This document shows, one piece after another, positions 11,613 through 18,091 of a stretch of DNA of 18,091 bases. The translations under genes and the position numbers were made by a program. A model generated the notes under the pieces. The model was not told where the DNA came from and did no database searches. It saw only the letters and a list, made by a program, of their open reading frames with translations. This DNA is from an uncultured Oscillospiraceae bacterium (GTDB lineage Bacteria; Bacillota; Clostridia; Oscillospirales; Acutalibacteraceae): assembly GCA_900549755.1 (NCBI GenBank), contig URPQ01000040.1:1-18091 (forward strand). The letters run 5' to 3'. Within the stretch, counting starts at the first letter, position 1. Every line of letters starts with the position of its first letter.

Positions 11613-11630
11613 ATATCTCTGAAAACTGCA

Positions 11631-11657
11631 AAGCTCCCTTATATCGGGAGCTTTTTT
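11631..11657 (+). terminator. Terminator of the efp / CD1247-like unit
   Basis: AAGCTCCC (11631-11638) pairs with GGGAGCTT (11646-11653) across TTATATC, with T 11652-11657 following. Confidence 0.88.
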
Positions 11658-11683
11658 GATAAATAAAGACCGAGGTTTTATAT

Positions 11684-12424
11684 ATGCTCGAAACGGAATT
11701 TAAGCTTGAATACGAAATTGAAGAATTACCGGCAGACGGCGGCGTGCCCGTTATAGTGGTGGCGGCAGGCTCGTCAACGCGTATGAACGGCATAAACAAG
11801 CAAACCGCGCTGCTTTGCGGTGTTCCTTTAATAATAAGGACTCTTATGCAGTTTGAAAAGTGCAGCAAAATATCAAATATTATTCTCGTTGTAAAGCCGG
11901 ATGAGCTTTTCAGTATGCAGCAGTTAGCAGACGGGTATAGCATAAAAAAGCTATCCGATATTGTATGCGGCGGGGAAAGCCGCCAGCAATCGGTTAAAAA
12001 CGGATTGGAGCGCCTGCCCGAAAATGCCGAAACCGTGCTTATTCATGACGGCGCGCGCCCGTTTGTGACGGATGAAATTATATGCAGCGTTATATCCGCC
12101 CTCAGTACCCATAACGCCGTAACCTGCGCCGTTAAGCTGAAAGATACGGTAAAGCGGGTTGACGAAAACGGAAACGTGCTGTCAACGCCTGACAGAAATA
12201 CACTTGTAGCGGTGCAGACCCCGCAGGGCGTGAATGTTTCCGATTACCGCGCGGCGCTTGAAAGCTCGGTGGATCTCGGCAGGTTTACTGATGATATGTC
12301 GGTTATGGAGGCGGCGGGGCATAAGCCGTTTACCGTGCCCGGCAGCTATGAAAACATAAAGGTAACCACGCCCGAAGATATAGCGCTTGCGGAATATTTT
12401 ATTTTAAAGGATGAAAAGGAATGA
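11684..12424 (+). CDS. ispD: 2-C-methyl-D-erythritol 4-phosphate cytidylyltransferase
   Basis: IspD catalyses the third step of the MEP isoprenoid pathway, joining methylerythritol 4-phosphate to CTP. The 246-residue protein has the CTP-binding loop VVAAGSSTRMNGINKQ (25-40) and the motifs CGGESRQQSVKNGL, LIHDGARPFV, VQTPQG, FTDDMSVMEAAGH and GSYENIKVTTPEDI. About 20 extra residues precede the usual N-terminus, but no other start codon fits, and GAGG at 11672-11675 lies 8 nt before ATG 11684. Its stop overlaps the ispF start (ATGA), so two steps of the same pathway are co-translated, a common arrangement. Confidence 0.96.
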   Translation: MLETEFKLEYEIEELPADGGVPVIVVAAGSSTRMNGINKQTALLCGVPLIIRTLMQFEKCSKISNIILVVKPDELFSMQQLADGYSIKKLSDIVCGGESRQQSVKNGLERLPENAETVLIHDGARPFVTDEIICSVISALSTHNAVTCAVKLKDTVKRVDENGNVLSTPDRNTLVAVQTPQGVNVSDYRAALESSVDLGRFTDDMSVMEAAGHKPFTVPGSYENIKVTTPEDIALAEYFILKDEKE

Positions 12425-12894
12425 GAATAGGTCACGGCTATGATGTCCACCGCTTTGCGGAAAACAGGCGGCTTGTTATAGGCGGCGTGGAAATTCCGTT
12501 TGAAATGGGGCTTTTGGGGCACTCTGACGCGGACGTGCTGCTCCATGCCGTTTGCGACGCGCTGCTCGGCGCGGCAGCGCTGGGGGATATAGGCAAGCAT
12601 TTCCCGGATACCGACCCCGCGTTTTGTAATATTGACAGCCGCATACTGCTCAGAAAAACCGCGGAGCTGCTGCGTGAGCGCGGCTTTGTGCCGGTTAATA
12701 TAGACGCCACGGTTATAGCCCAAAAGCCAAAGATTGCGGCTTTTATTCCCGAAATGGTGAAAAATATAGCGGCTGACTGCGGCATTGACCCTGATTGCGT
12801 TAATGTTAAGGCTACAACCGAGGAGGGCTTGGGCTTTACGGGTAACCTAGAGGGCATATCGGCGCACGCCGTTTGCCTTATTGAGCGAATATAG
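12421..12894 (+). CDS. ispF: 2-C-methyl-D-erythritol 2,4-cyclodiphosphate synthase
   Basis: IspF is the fifth MEP-pathway enzyme; it cyclises CDP-methylerythritol 2-phosphate with release of CMP and works as a trimer with a zinc ion per active site. The 157-residue protein has the metal ligands Asp8 and His10 in GHGYDVHRF and His42 in GHSDADVLLHAV, then GDIGKHFPDTDP and the C-terminal TTEEGLGFTGNLEGISAHAV. The length is normal. It ends in TAG, which shows that TAG acts as a stop codon in this genome; this matters for reading the efp amber codon. It overlaps ispD by 4 bp. Confidence 0.97.
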   Translation: MRIGHGYDVHRFAENRRLVIGGVEIPFEMGLLGHSDADVLLHAVCDALLGAAALGDIGKHFPDTDPAFCNIDSRILLRKTAELLRERGFVPVNIDATVIAQKPKIAAFIPEMVKNIAADCGIDPDCVNVKATTEEGLGFTGNLEGISAHAVCLIERI

Positions 12895-12901
12895 GCACTG
12901 A

Positions 12902-12924
12902 CCCCCGCATATTATTTACGGGGG
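12902..12924 (+). other. Hairpin that can hide the ribosome site of the next gene
   Basis: CCCCCG (12902-12907) pairs perfectly with CGGGGG (12919-12924). The latter contains most of the Shine-Dalgarno GGGGGAG (12920-12926) of the DUF4830 gene starting at 12932. This could limit its translation unless ribosomes or helicases open it. Confidence 0.55.
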
Positions 12925-12931
12925 AGTAAAT

Positions 12932-13381
12932 ATGAAACTTTTTATAACCTTTTCAAAAAAAAGCCTTGCGGCAATTTTGCTTTCACTTATAGCGGCGCTT
13001 GCCGTTTTAAGTAGGGTCACGGCGCTGTCGGGCGGCGGTATTAACGGCTCTACAAACGCCGAACGGGTGGATTATATGAACAGCCTCGGCTGCAATGTAG
13101 AGGAAACGGCGATTTCCTCAAAGGAAACGGTAATTCCACAAAGCTTCGGCAAGGTGTATGAAAGGTATAATTCATTGCAGAAAAAAGCCGGATTTGACCT
13201 TGCGCCTTTTCACGGCAGGGAAGCGTGTGTTTACACATACCGACTGGCAGATGAACCGAATACGGTTGTAAATCTTATTGTTGCAAACGGCTGCATTATC
13301 GGCGGTGATATTTCATCAACCGCGCTTGACGGATTTATGCTGCCGCTTTCGAGTGAGAGTGTAAAGAAAATTGAGACTTGA
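12932..13381 (+). CDS. DUF4830-type protein with N-terminal membrane segment or signal
   Basis: This 149-residue protein has a basic start (MKLFITFSKK) and a hydrophobic helix (about 11-32, LAAILLSLIAALAVLSRVTA) that acts as a signal peptide or membrane anchor. The exported part resembles the DUF4830 family of clostridia, with YMNSLGC, ETVIPQSFGKVYERYNSLQK, GFDLAPF and IVANGCIIGGDISSTALDGF. The function is unknown; the context gives no clear hint. GGGGGAG supports ATG 12932, but this site lies in a hairpin. The 3' end overlaps the start of the downstream RsuA-family gene by 11 bp, so the two are translated together. Confidence 0.82.
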   Translation: MKLFITFSKKSLAAILLSLIAALAVLSRVTALSGGGINGSTNAERVDYMNSLGCNVEETAISSKETVIPQSFGKVYERYNSLQKKAGFDLAPFHGREACVYTYRLADEPNTVVNLIVANGCIIGGDISSTALDGFMLPLSSESVKKIET

Positions 13382-14075
13382 TAAATTTATTTCTTCACAG
13401 CTTAATATTTCCCGCAAGGACGCCCGCACGGCGATTTTAAGGGGCAGGGCGGCGGTAGGCGGCGCAACGGTTAAAGCCGTGGATTTTAAAATAGACGAAA
13501 ACGCTGATACAGTCACCCTTGACGGACAGGCGTTAAGCTATAAAAAGTATATTTATATTGTTATGAATAAGCCGCGTGGGGTGCTTTCGGCAAGCGAAGA
13601 CACGCGGCAGCGGACGGTTATTGACTTGATTCCCGAAAATCTGCGGCGGAACGGACTTTTTCCCGTGGGGAGACTGGATAAGGACACTACAGGATTGCTC
13701 ATTATAACCGACGACGGGGATTTTGCCCACAGGGTTTTATCGCCAAAGAAAGAAATTTTTAAAACCTATATCGCGGTATTGGACGGCGATATAACCCCAG
13801 ATATGCCGGAAAAATTTTTAAACGGGGTGATTTTGTCGGACGGAACAAGGTGCCGCAAAGCATTTTTAAAGCGTGTGGATAAAAACACCGCGGAAATTAA
13901 AATCTGCGAGGGAAAATATCACCAGATAAAAAGAATGTTCGGCACGGTAGGACTCGGAGTAAACGCGCTTAAAAGAACGGCGGTGGGTAATTTACATTTA
14001 CCGGAAAATTTGCCCGAGGGTGCGTGTTCAGAGACCGATTTGGAAATGCTTGGAAGTATATTTTCCGACGAATAA
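13371..14075 (+). CDS. RsuA/RluB-family rRNA pseudouridine synthase
   Basis: This 234-residue enzyme would isomerise a uridine in rRNA to pseudouridine. The N-terminal S4 RNA-binding domain (RLDKFISSQLNISRKDA, residues 2-18, with GRAAVGG) is followed by the catalytic domain with NKPRGVLSA, the signature GRLDKDTTGLLIITDDGDF (catalytic Asp103), and EGKYHQIKRMFG near the C-terminus. The overall size fits RsuA (16S) rather than longer RluB proteins, but the target cannot be fixed from sequence. The start is TTG 13371, since MRLDKF is the family N-terminus and no ATG fits. It lies inside the preceding frame, consistent with coupled translation. Confidence 0.9.
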   Translation: MRLDKFISSQLNISRKDARTAILRGRAAVGGATVKAVDFKIDENADTVTLDGQALSYKKYIYIVMNKPRGVLSASEDTRQRTVIDLIPENLRRNGLFPVGRLDKDTTGLLIITDDGDFAHRVLSPKKEIFKTYIAVLDGDITPDMPEKFLNGVILSDGTRCRKAFLKRVDKNTAEIKICEGKYHQIKRMFGTVGLGVNALKRTAVGNLHLPENLPEGACSETDLEMLGSIFSDE

Positions 14076-14151
14076 CGGCCGAATATGCATATTAAACAAA
14101 ACATTTCTTTTAACATTGGATATATTTTGCATAGCATTTTTAAAGGCATTT

Positions 14152-14160
14152 TGGTATAAT
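14152..14160 (+). promoter_or_regulatory. Extended -10 promoter of the sugar ATPase gene
   Basis: TGG directly before TATAAT (14155-14160) forms an extended -10 element. No good TTGACA is present at the usual distance. The ribosome site AGGAGG follows at about 14190. Confidence 0.65.
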
Positions 14161-14200
14161 AACAAAGTAAACTCAAGCAATTTTTTTAGGAGGCTGCAAT

Positions 14201-15343
14201 ATGGCAAGTTTGTCTTTGCGTAACGTATACAAAAGATACCCGGGCGGCGTTACGGCTGTTTCGGATTTTAACCTGGAGATTAAGGATAAAGAGTTTATAA
14301 TTCTCGTTGGTCCTTCAGGTTGCGGTAAGTCCACTACCCTGAGAATGGTAGCAGGTCTTGAGGAAATTTCCGACGGTGAAATCTACATCGGTGACAAGCT
14401 TGTTAACGACGTTGCTCCGAAGGATCGCGATATAGCGATGGTTTTCCAGAACTACGCGCTTTATCCTCATATGACTGTTTTCGACAATATGGCTTTCGGT
14501 CTTAAGCTTCGCAAAACCCCGAAGGATGAGATCAAGCGCCGCGTTGAAGAAGCAGCTCGTATTCTTGATATTTCACACCTGTTAGAGCGTAAGCCGAAGG
14601 CTTTGTCCGGTGGTCAGCGTCAGCGTGTTGCTTTGGGACGTGCAATAGTTCGTGAGCCTAAGGTATTCCTGCTTGACGAACCGCTTTCCAACTTGGATGC
14701 TAAGCTCCGTGCACAGATGCGTACCGAAATTTCTAAGCTTCACCAGCGCTTGGGTACTACGTTTATTTACGTTACCCACGACCAGACCGAGGCTATGACA
14801 ATGGGTACCCGCATTGTTGTTATGAAGAGCGGTCTTATTCAGCAGGTTGATACCCCGAATAACCTTTACCTCTATCCCTGCAACCTTTTCGTTGCCGGAT
14901 TTATCGGTTCTCCGCAGATGAACTTTATCGAGTCTAAGCTCCTTAAAGAGGGCGAGGATTATCTCGTAGAGTTTGGCTCTGAAGATACAAAGACCCGCGC
15001 CGGTGTTAAGTATAAAATTAAACTCCCGGCTTCTAAGAATAAGGATAACTGCCTTGAGGCTTATGTCGGCAAGGAAGTTATTATGGGTATTCGTCCTGAG
15101 AACGTTCACAACGAGGAAGACCTCATAGCTATCCATAAGGACGGCTTAGTAGAGGCTGACGTTGAGGTTACCGAGCTTATGGGTGCCGAGACTTACCTCT
15201 ATATGAACTGCGAGGGTCAGTCGATTAACGCTCGCGTTAGCCCGACAAATACCGCTCGCCCCGGCGATAAGATTACAATTGCATTTGAAACCGCTAAGAT
15301 TCACCTGTTCGATAAGGACACCGAGCTTACAATCTGCAATTGA
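14201..15343 (+). CDS. MsmX/UgpC-like ABC transporter ATP-binding protein
   Basis: This 380-residue ATPase energises carbohydrate ABC importers. It has Walker A GPSGCGKST (37-45), Q-loop Gln83 in VFQNYALYPHMTV, signature LSGGQRQRVALGRA (135-148), Walker B VFLLDE (155-160), D-loop SNLD and switch His193 in VTHDQTEAMT. A C-terminal MalK-like regulatory region (OB/TOBE) follows from about 235. No permease or binding-protein genes lie beside it, and it has its own promoter and terminator. It probably serves several sugar importers in trans, as MsmX does in Bacillus. Codons favour GTT, CGT and GCT, more than in neighbouring genes, which suggests high expression. Confidence 0.94.
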   Translation: MASLSLRNVYKRYPGGVTAVSDFNLEIKDKEFIILVGPSGCGKSTTLRMVAGLEEISDGEIYIGDKLVNDVAPKDRDIAMVFQNYALYPHMTVFDNMAFGLKLRKTPKDEIKRRVEEAARILDISHLLERKPKALSGGQRQRVALGRAIVREPKVFLLDEPLSNLDAKLRAQMRTEISKLHQRLGTTFIYVTHDQTEAMTMGTRIVVMKSGLIQQVDTPNNLYLYPCNLFVAGFIGSPQMNFIESKLLKEGEDYLVEFGSEDTKTRAGVKYKIKLPASKNKDNCLEAYVGKEVIMGIRPENVHNEEDLIAIHKDGLVEADVEVTELMGAETYLYMNCEGQSINARVSPTNTARPGDKITIAFETAKIHLFDKDTELTICN

Positions 15344-15360
15344 TTTTAAAATGATTAAGC

Positions 15361-15394
15361 AAACAGGCAACCGAAAATCGGTTGCCTGTTTTTT
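15361..15394 (+). terminator. Terminator of the sugar ATPase gene
   Basis: AAACAGGCAACCGA (15361-15374) pairs with TCGGTTGCCTGTTT (15378-15391) around AAA, with a T-run to 15394. The stem is perfect. Confidence 0.93.
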
Positions 15395-15445
15395 GTGATT
15401 ATTAAATTTAGCTGTTAAATCACGGCTTTAGTGTGCTGTCAATTC

Positions 15446-15626
15446 ATAGGCTCCAATATACCCTTCAGTCAGCCATACGGCTGACAGCATCTCGGCTGCC
15501 GCCTCGGTTGGTGCTTCTTCTTTGCAGAGGTGTCCACCGGACACCCGCACCCTCGTCAGAGGGAGCCTATGGGTGCAAAGCAACCCAGCCTCACCGTGGG
15601 GAGCAACCTCGCTAGAGGGAGCCTAT
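15446..15626 (+). repeat. MITE/REP-like hairpin-rich repeat, copy 1
   Basis: The repeat begins with ATAGGCTCC (15446-15454) and has two inverted counterparts, GGAGCCTAT at 15562-15570 and again at 15618-15626. Inside it are several perfect stems: GTCAGCC/GGCTGAC (15468-15485), GGTGTCC/GGACACC (15529-15545) and CCCTC/GAGGG (15550-15563). It holds no gene. The right half reappears in inverted orientation at 17123-17212, and a 26-base core at 875-900. Short TIR-bearing repeats like this are typical of Oscillospiraceae genomes as I recall; no transposase is nearby. Confidence 0.75.
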
Positions 15627-15642
15627 TTTATTTTGTTTCCTT

Positions 15643-17028
15643 TTAGCCTATAATTCCTATTATAAATATTGCAAGTATAAGTATGGGCAGTACGATAATA
15701 AAGTACCATTTCATCCATTTAGCAACCTTTAAGCCCTTGCCGGTGTTCGCTTCTTTTCTGTAATTATCAAAGCCCCAGCCGAATTTTGTAACGCAGAAAA
15801 GCAGGTAAACCAGCGACCCCAGGGGCAGCAGAATATTGCTTACAATAAAATCCTCGGTGTCAAGAATATCCCTGCCGCCTATAAGGTGAACATTGCTCCA
15901 TAAATTATAGCCCAGAACGCAGGGAATACTTGCTATAAGAATTACAACGCCGTTTATCAGAGCGGCTTTTTTTCTGCTCCAGCCGAGCGTATCCATACAG
16001 GAGGACATTATGTTTTCAAACACCGCTATAACGGTTGAGAACGAGGCGAAGGTCATAAACAGGAAGAATAGCGCGCCCCAAACTCTGCCGCCTGACATAT
16101 TAACAAATACATTCGGCAGTGTAACAAAAATAAGCCCGGGCCCCTGATTTACTTCAATTCCGTAGCTGAAGCAGGCAGGGAAGATTATAAGCCCCGCGGA
16201 AATCGCCACAAAGGTATCAAGCCCGCAAATGCGCGCGCCCTCGCCCATCAGCGAGTGCTCCTTACCCATATAGCTGCCGAAAATTTCCATTGCCGCAATT
16301 CCAAGGCTTAAAGTAAAGAACGATTGATTCATAGCCGCAGCTATAACATTGCCCAGCCCTACTGATTTAACGTTTTCTATGTTCGGCACAAGGTAAAATT
16401 TAAGCCCTTCGCCCGCGCCCGAGAGGGTAAAGCTATGTATTGCCAAAATGAGTATAAGCACGAAAAGCGCGCTCATCATAACCTTGCTTACTCTTTCAAG
16501 CCCATTTTGTACGCCTGTGCTGCAAATAAGTATTCCGGCAATAACTGTTATAGCCATCCAAAAGCCCATTTCACCGGGGCTTGCCAACATATCGTTGAAA
16601 ACCCTGCCCGCGTCCTCATATCTGTAAGAGCTTAATACCGATTCAGGCGTGCTGCCTGAGTGGAAGGTGCCGATTAAAAACTTAAAGAAATAGTTCAGCA
16701 TCCAACCCGAAACGGTAGTGTAGTACATCATAAGCACATAGCAGCCTATTATTGCAAACCAACCGTGAATGTGCCATTTGTGCCCGGGCTTTTCAAGCGC
16801 CTTGTAAGCCAGCACCGCGCTTTTGCGGCTTGCTCTGCCTACAGCCAGCTCCATTGTTAAAACCGGCAGACCCATTATAACCAGCATTAAAAGATAAATA
16901 AGAACAAAAATTCCGCCGCCGTTTTGCCCCACAATAAACGGGAAACGCCAAACGTTGCCTATGCCTATTGCGCAGCCTGCGCTGACGAGCAGAAAACCGA
17001 GCCGCGATTTGAAAGATTCTCTCTCCAT
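15643..17028 (-). CDS. Sodium-dependent transporter of the neurotransmitter:sodium symporter family
   Basis: This 461-residue membrane protein of the NSS/SNF family (the LeuT, TnaT and MhsT group) would import an amino acid or related solute with Na+. The TM1 signature is clear: GFLLVSAGCAIGIGNVWRFP, followed by FIVGQNGGGIF, MGLPVLTMELAVGRASRK and about ten further hydrophobic segments to the C-terminus LPILILAIFIIGIIG. The unwound TM1 region GIGNVWRFP carries sodium and substrate contacts. The length is normal for bacterial members; the substrate cannot be read from sequence. It stands alone, has a perfect consensus promoter, and is bracketed by inverted copies of a small repeat. Confidence 0.94.
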   Translation of the reverse strand: MERESFKSRLGFLLVSAGCAIGIGNVWRFPFIVGQNGGGIFVLIYLLMLVIMGLPVLTMELAVGRASRKSAVLAYKALEKPGHKWHIHGWFAIIGCYVLMMYYTTVSGWMLNYFFKFLIGTFHSGSTPESVLSSYRYEDAGRVFNDMLASPGEMGFWMAITVIAGILICSTGVQNGLERVSKVMMSALFVLILILAIHSFTLSGAGEGLKFYLVPNIENVKSVGLGNVIAAAMNQSFFTLSLGIAAMEIFGSYMGKEHSLMGEGARICGLDTFVAISAGLIIFPACFSYGIEVNQGPGLIFVTLPNVFVNMSGGRVWGALFFLFMTFASFSTVIAVFENIMSSCMDTLGWSRKKAALINGVVILIASIPCVLGYNLWSNVHLIGGRDILDTEDFIVSNILLPLGSLVYLLFCVTKFGWGFDNYRKEANTGKGLKVAKWMKWYFIIVLPILILAIFIIGIIG

Positions 17029-17061
17029 TACATAAACCCCTTTTTAATTTTTAATAAAAAT

Positions 17062-17090
17062 ATTATATATGAGCGGGTGTAAAATGTCAA
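17062..17090 (-). promoter_or_regulatory. Consensus sigma-A promoter of the sodium symporter gene
   Basis: On the minus strand, TTGACA (17085-17090), a 17-bp spacer and TATAAT (17062-17067) match consensus fully. The start codon is at 17028, giving a leader of about 27 nt. Confidence 0.88.
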
Positions 17091-17122
17091 TAATTCAATT
17101 TTTTGCGAATCTTTTACTGCTG

Positions 17123-17212
17123 ATAGGCTCCATTATTTTGCGTAAGCAAACAGAGGGGGTTGCTCCCCGCAGTGTGGCTGGGCTGCTTTGTATCCCTCTG
17201 ACGAGGGTGCCT
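17123..17212 (-). repeat. MITE/REP-like repeat, copy 2 (inverted relative to copy 1)
   Basis: On the plus strand it starts ATAGGCTCC (17123-17131) and continues with GTTGCTCCCCGCAGTG, GGCTGGGCTGCTTTG and CCCTCTGACGAGGGTGC. These match the reverse complement of 15549-15626 with a few substitutions and a divergent segment after the first nine bases. It lies just upstream of the symporter promoter, so the two copies bracket that gene in opposite orientations. Confidence 0.75.
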
Positions 17213-17246
17213 AAATCGGATTGAAATTTATTATGTTTTTACCTTA

Positions 17247-17623
17247 TTATTGCAATAATAAATTTTTCCTTAAAGCGGCAAGGTCGGCGATAAACGTTCC
17301 CATTAAATCCTTGCCGCTGCGCGTATCCAAAAGCGGCATATCAATAACGCAAATATCGGCGCCTATTTCCTTGGTGAGTATTCGCCATTGGTTTTGAATT
17401 TCCTCGTAATTGCGCCCGAGCCTGTCAATGCTTAAATATAAAGCAGATCGCCCGCTTTAAGCCTTTTAAGCATTTTTTTGTACTGCAGGCGTTCAAAATC
17501 CTTGTACGACTGCTTATCTATGTAAATATTGCCCGCTGACACGCGGCTTTCATTCATAACAATAAGCTGTCTTTCTTCGTTTTGGTCTGTGCTTGAAACG
17601 CGTACATATCCGTATTCGGTCAT
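17247..17623 (-). pseudogene. Frameshifted, truncated resolvase/invertase (small serine recombinase)
   Basis: The N-terminal 63 codons (MTEYGYVRVSSTDQNEERQ onward, catalytic Ser in RVSS) read as a Pin/Tn3-type serine recombinase up to GDLLYI, then hit TAA at 17432-17434. In the next frame the protein continues at once: SIDRLGRNYEEIQNQW, then IGADICVIDMPLLDTRSG and GKDLMGTFIADL, where the family would go on for about 70 more residues including the HTH. Instead the sequence ends after about ten unrelated codons at TAA 17247. So there is one indel near 17432 and a loss of the 3' third. It is a relic, and the repeat copy lies only about 35 bp further on. Confidence 0.88.
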
Positions 17624-17719
17624 AAAAAATCATCCCCCTGCCTATATAATACAGGGAGATGACTTAATATTAAAATGTAAACATTATAATATGAGGATAT
17701 TTTAATTATTATCTTTAAT

Positions 17720-17870
17720 AAGAGCGTTTTGCGCTCGTGCCGCGCAGGGCACCCGGTTTCTGTGCGGACAGAAATAGGGGAAAGAGCCGTCGGGAACCCT
17801 CCTGAACAACCAAAGGGGCAAACTCCCCTTTGGATACCCCTACTGCGTAAAGCAAAAGTATGTGTGGTAA
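17720..17870. repeat. Hairpin-rich intergenic block
   Basis: A series of short stems lies in a row: GAGCG/CGCTC around TTTTG (about 17721-17735), GTGCC/GGCAC (about 17738-17752), TTTCTGT/ACAGAAA (about 17758-17775), and AAAGGGG/CCCCTTT (about 17812-17830). No gene is supported here. It resembles the small dispersed repeats of clostridial genomes, or it could be a structured RNA; the sequence alone does not decide. Confidence 0.45.
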
Positions 17871-17901
17871 TTTTACTTTTTTATTCCAATCTACGCCGAT
17901 G

Positions 17902-18090
17902 TTACGGTGTAGGCTTACTGAAAAGCCCGATATGCGGCGGGTAATAGCTCCAGCGCACAAACAGCACTGTAAACACGCCCGCAAGAATTGCCGAAATATA
18001 AATTGCAGCCTTGCTTTGCAGGCAGCCGTACTTAATAATTGCGTATTTTATAAGCAGCATTACAAGCACTCCTATAAAGAACGAAAGCAC
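17902..18090 (-). CDS. Small membrane protein, probably continuing beyond the window edge
   Basis: The frame is open at the right edge and ends at TAA 17902-17904, giving 62 residues in the window. Two hydrophobic stretches are seen: SFFIGVLVMLLIKYAII, and AAIYISAILAGVFTVLFV, with a Pro-containing tail. No family is recognised. An ATG at 18060 with CTCCT (18069-18073, AGGAG on the minus strand) at 8-nt spacing could be the true start of a 52-residue protein. That choice would cut the first membrane helix in half, so a start further upstream seems as likely. A hairpin at 17891-17912 overlaps the stop codon and may end transcription. Confidence 0.45.
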   Translation of the reverse strand: MLSFFIGVLVMLLIKYAIIKYGCLQSKAAIYISAILAGVFTVLFVRWSYYPPHIGLFSKPTP

Positions 18091-18091
18091 G

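Noticed and set aside
17720..17870. tRNA or rRNA fragment
   Set aside because: No cloverleaf with a T-loop GTTCRA motif and no rRNA signature was seen; the stems are separate short hairpins.

Overview
The window looks like a chromosome segment of an anaerobic, low-to-mid GC Firmicute of the clostridial / Oscillospiraceae type. The protein families support this: a SpoVT sporulation regulator, a CD1247-type Cys-rich protein, a stand-alone MsmX-like sugar ATPase, DUF4830, and strong AGGAGG ribosome sites. So do the sigma-A promoters with 17-bp spacers and the compact REP/MITE-like hairpin repeats. The species cannot be named from the sequence alone.

Left part (1 to about 6660): the right-hand portion of an integrated mobilizable element. 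In order it holds the last codons of a type I restriction HsdR-like protein, two strong terminators, a non-coding stretch ending in a candidate oriT, a MobC-like accessory protein, an overlapping MOBP-type relaxase, a small unknown protein, a HipBA-type toxin-antitoxin pair on the minus strand, and a large serine recombinase transcribed divergently from hipBA. The left end of the element is outside the window.

Junction (about 6641): the recombinase frame runs without a stop into the C-terminal ~150 residues of SpoVT (second half of the AbrB domain plus the GAF domain). The first ~27 codons of spoVT are missing here. The simplest reading is that the element integrated inside spoVT, splitting this sporulation regulator and making a recombinase-SpoVT fusion frame. 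This is the most interesting observation in the window. Precise excision would be expected to rebuild spoVT, in the style of skin-like intervening elements.

Middle part (7094 to 15394): ordinary chromosomal housekeeping genes. They are an HD-family protein with a degenerate HD motif, coupled to pyruvate kinase; a Dabb-domain protein; a divergent Cu/Zn superoxide dismutase; a small unknown protein; elongation factor P with an in-frame amber codon at codon 141 of an otherwise perfect 185-codon gene; a CD1247-like protein; ispD-ispF overlapping by 4 bp (MEP isoprenoid pathway); a DUF4830 protein overlapping an RsuA-family pseudouridine synthase; and an MsmX/UgpC-like ABC ATPase ending at a strong terminator.

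Right part (15395 to 18091): a sodium:neurotransmitter-symporter-family transporter on the minus strand, flanked by two inverted copies of a small hairpin-rich repeat. A related stretch also lies in the mobile element just upstream of mobC. Beyond this are a frameshifted, truncated resolvase pseudogene, a hairpin-rich intergenic block, and the end of a small membrane protein running off the window.
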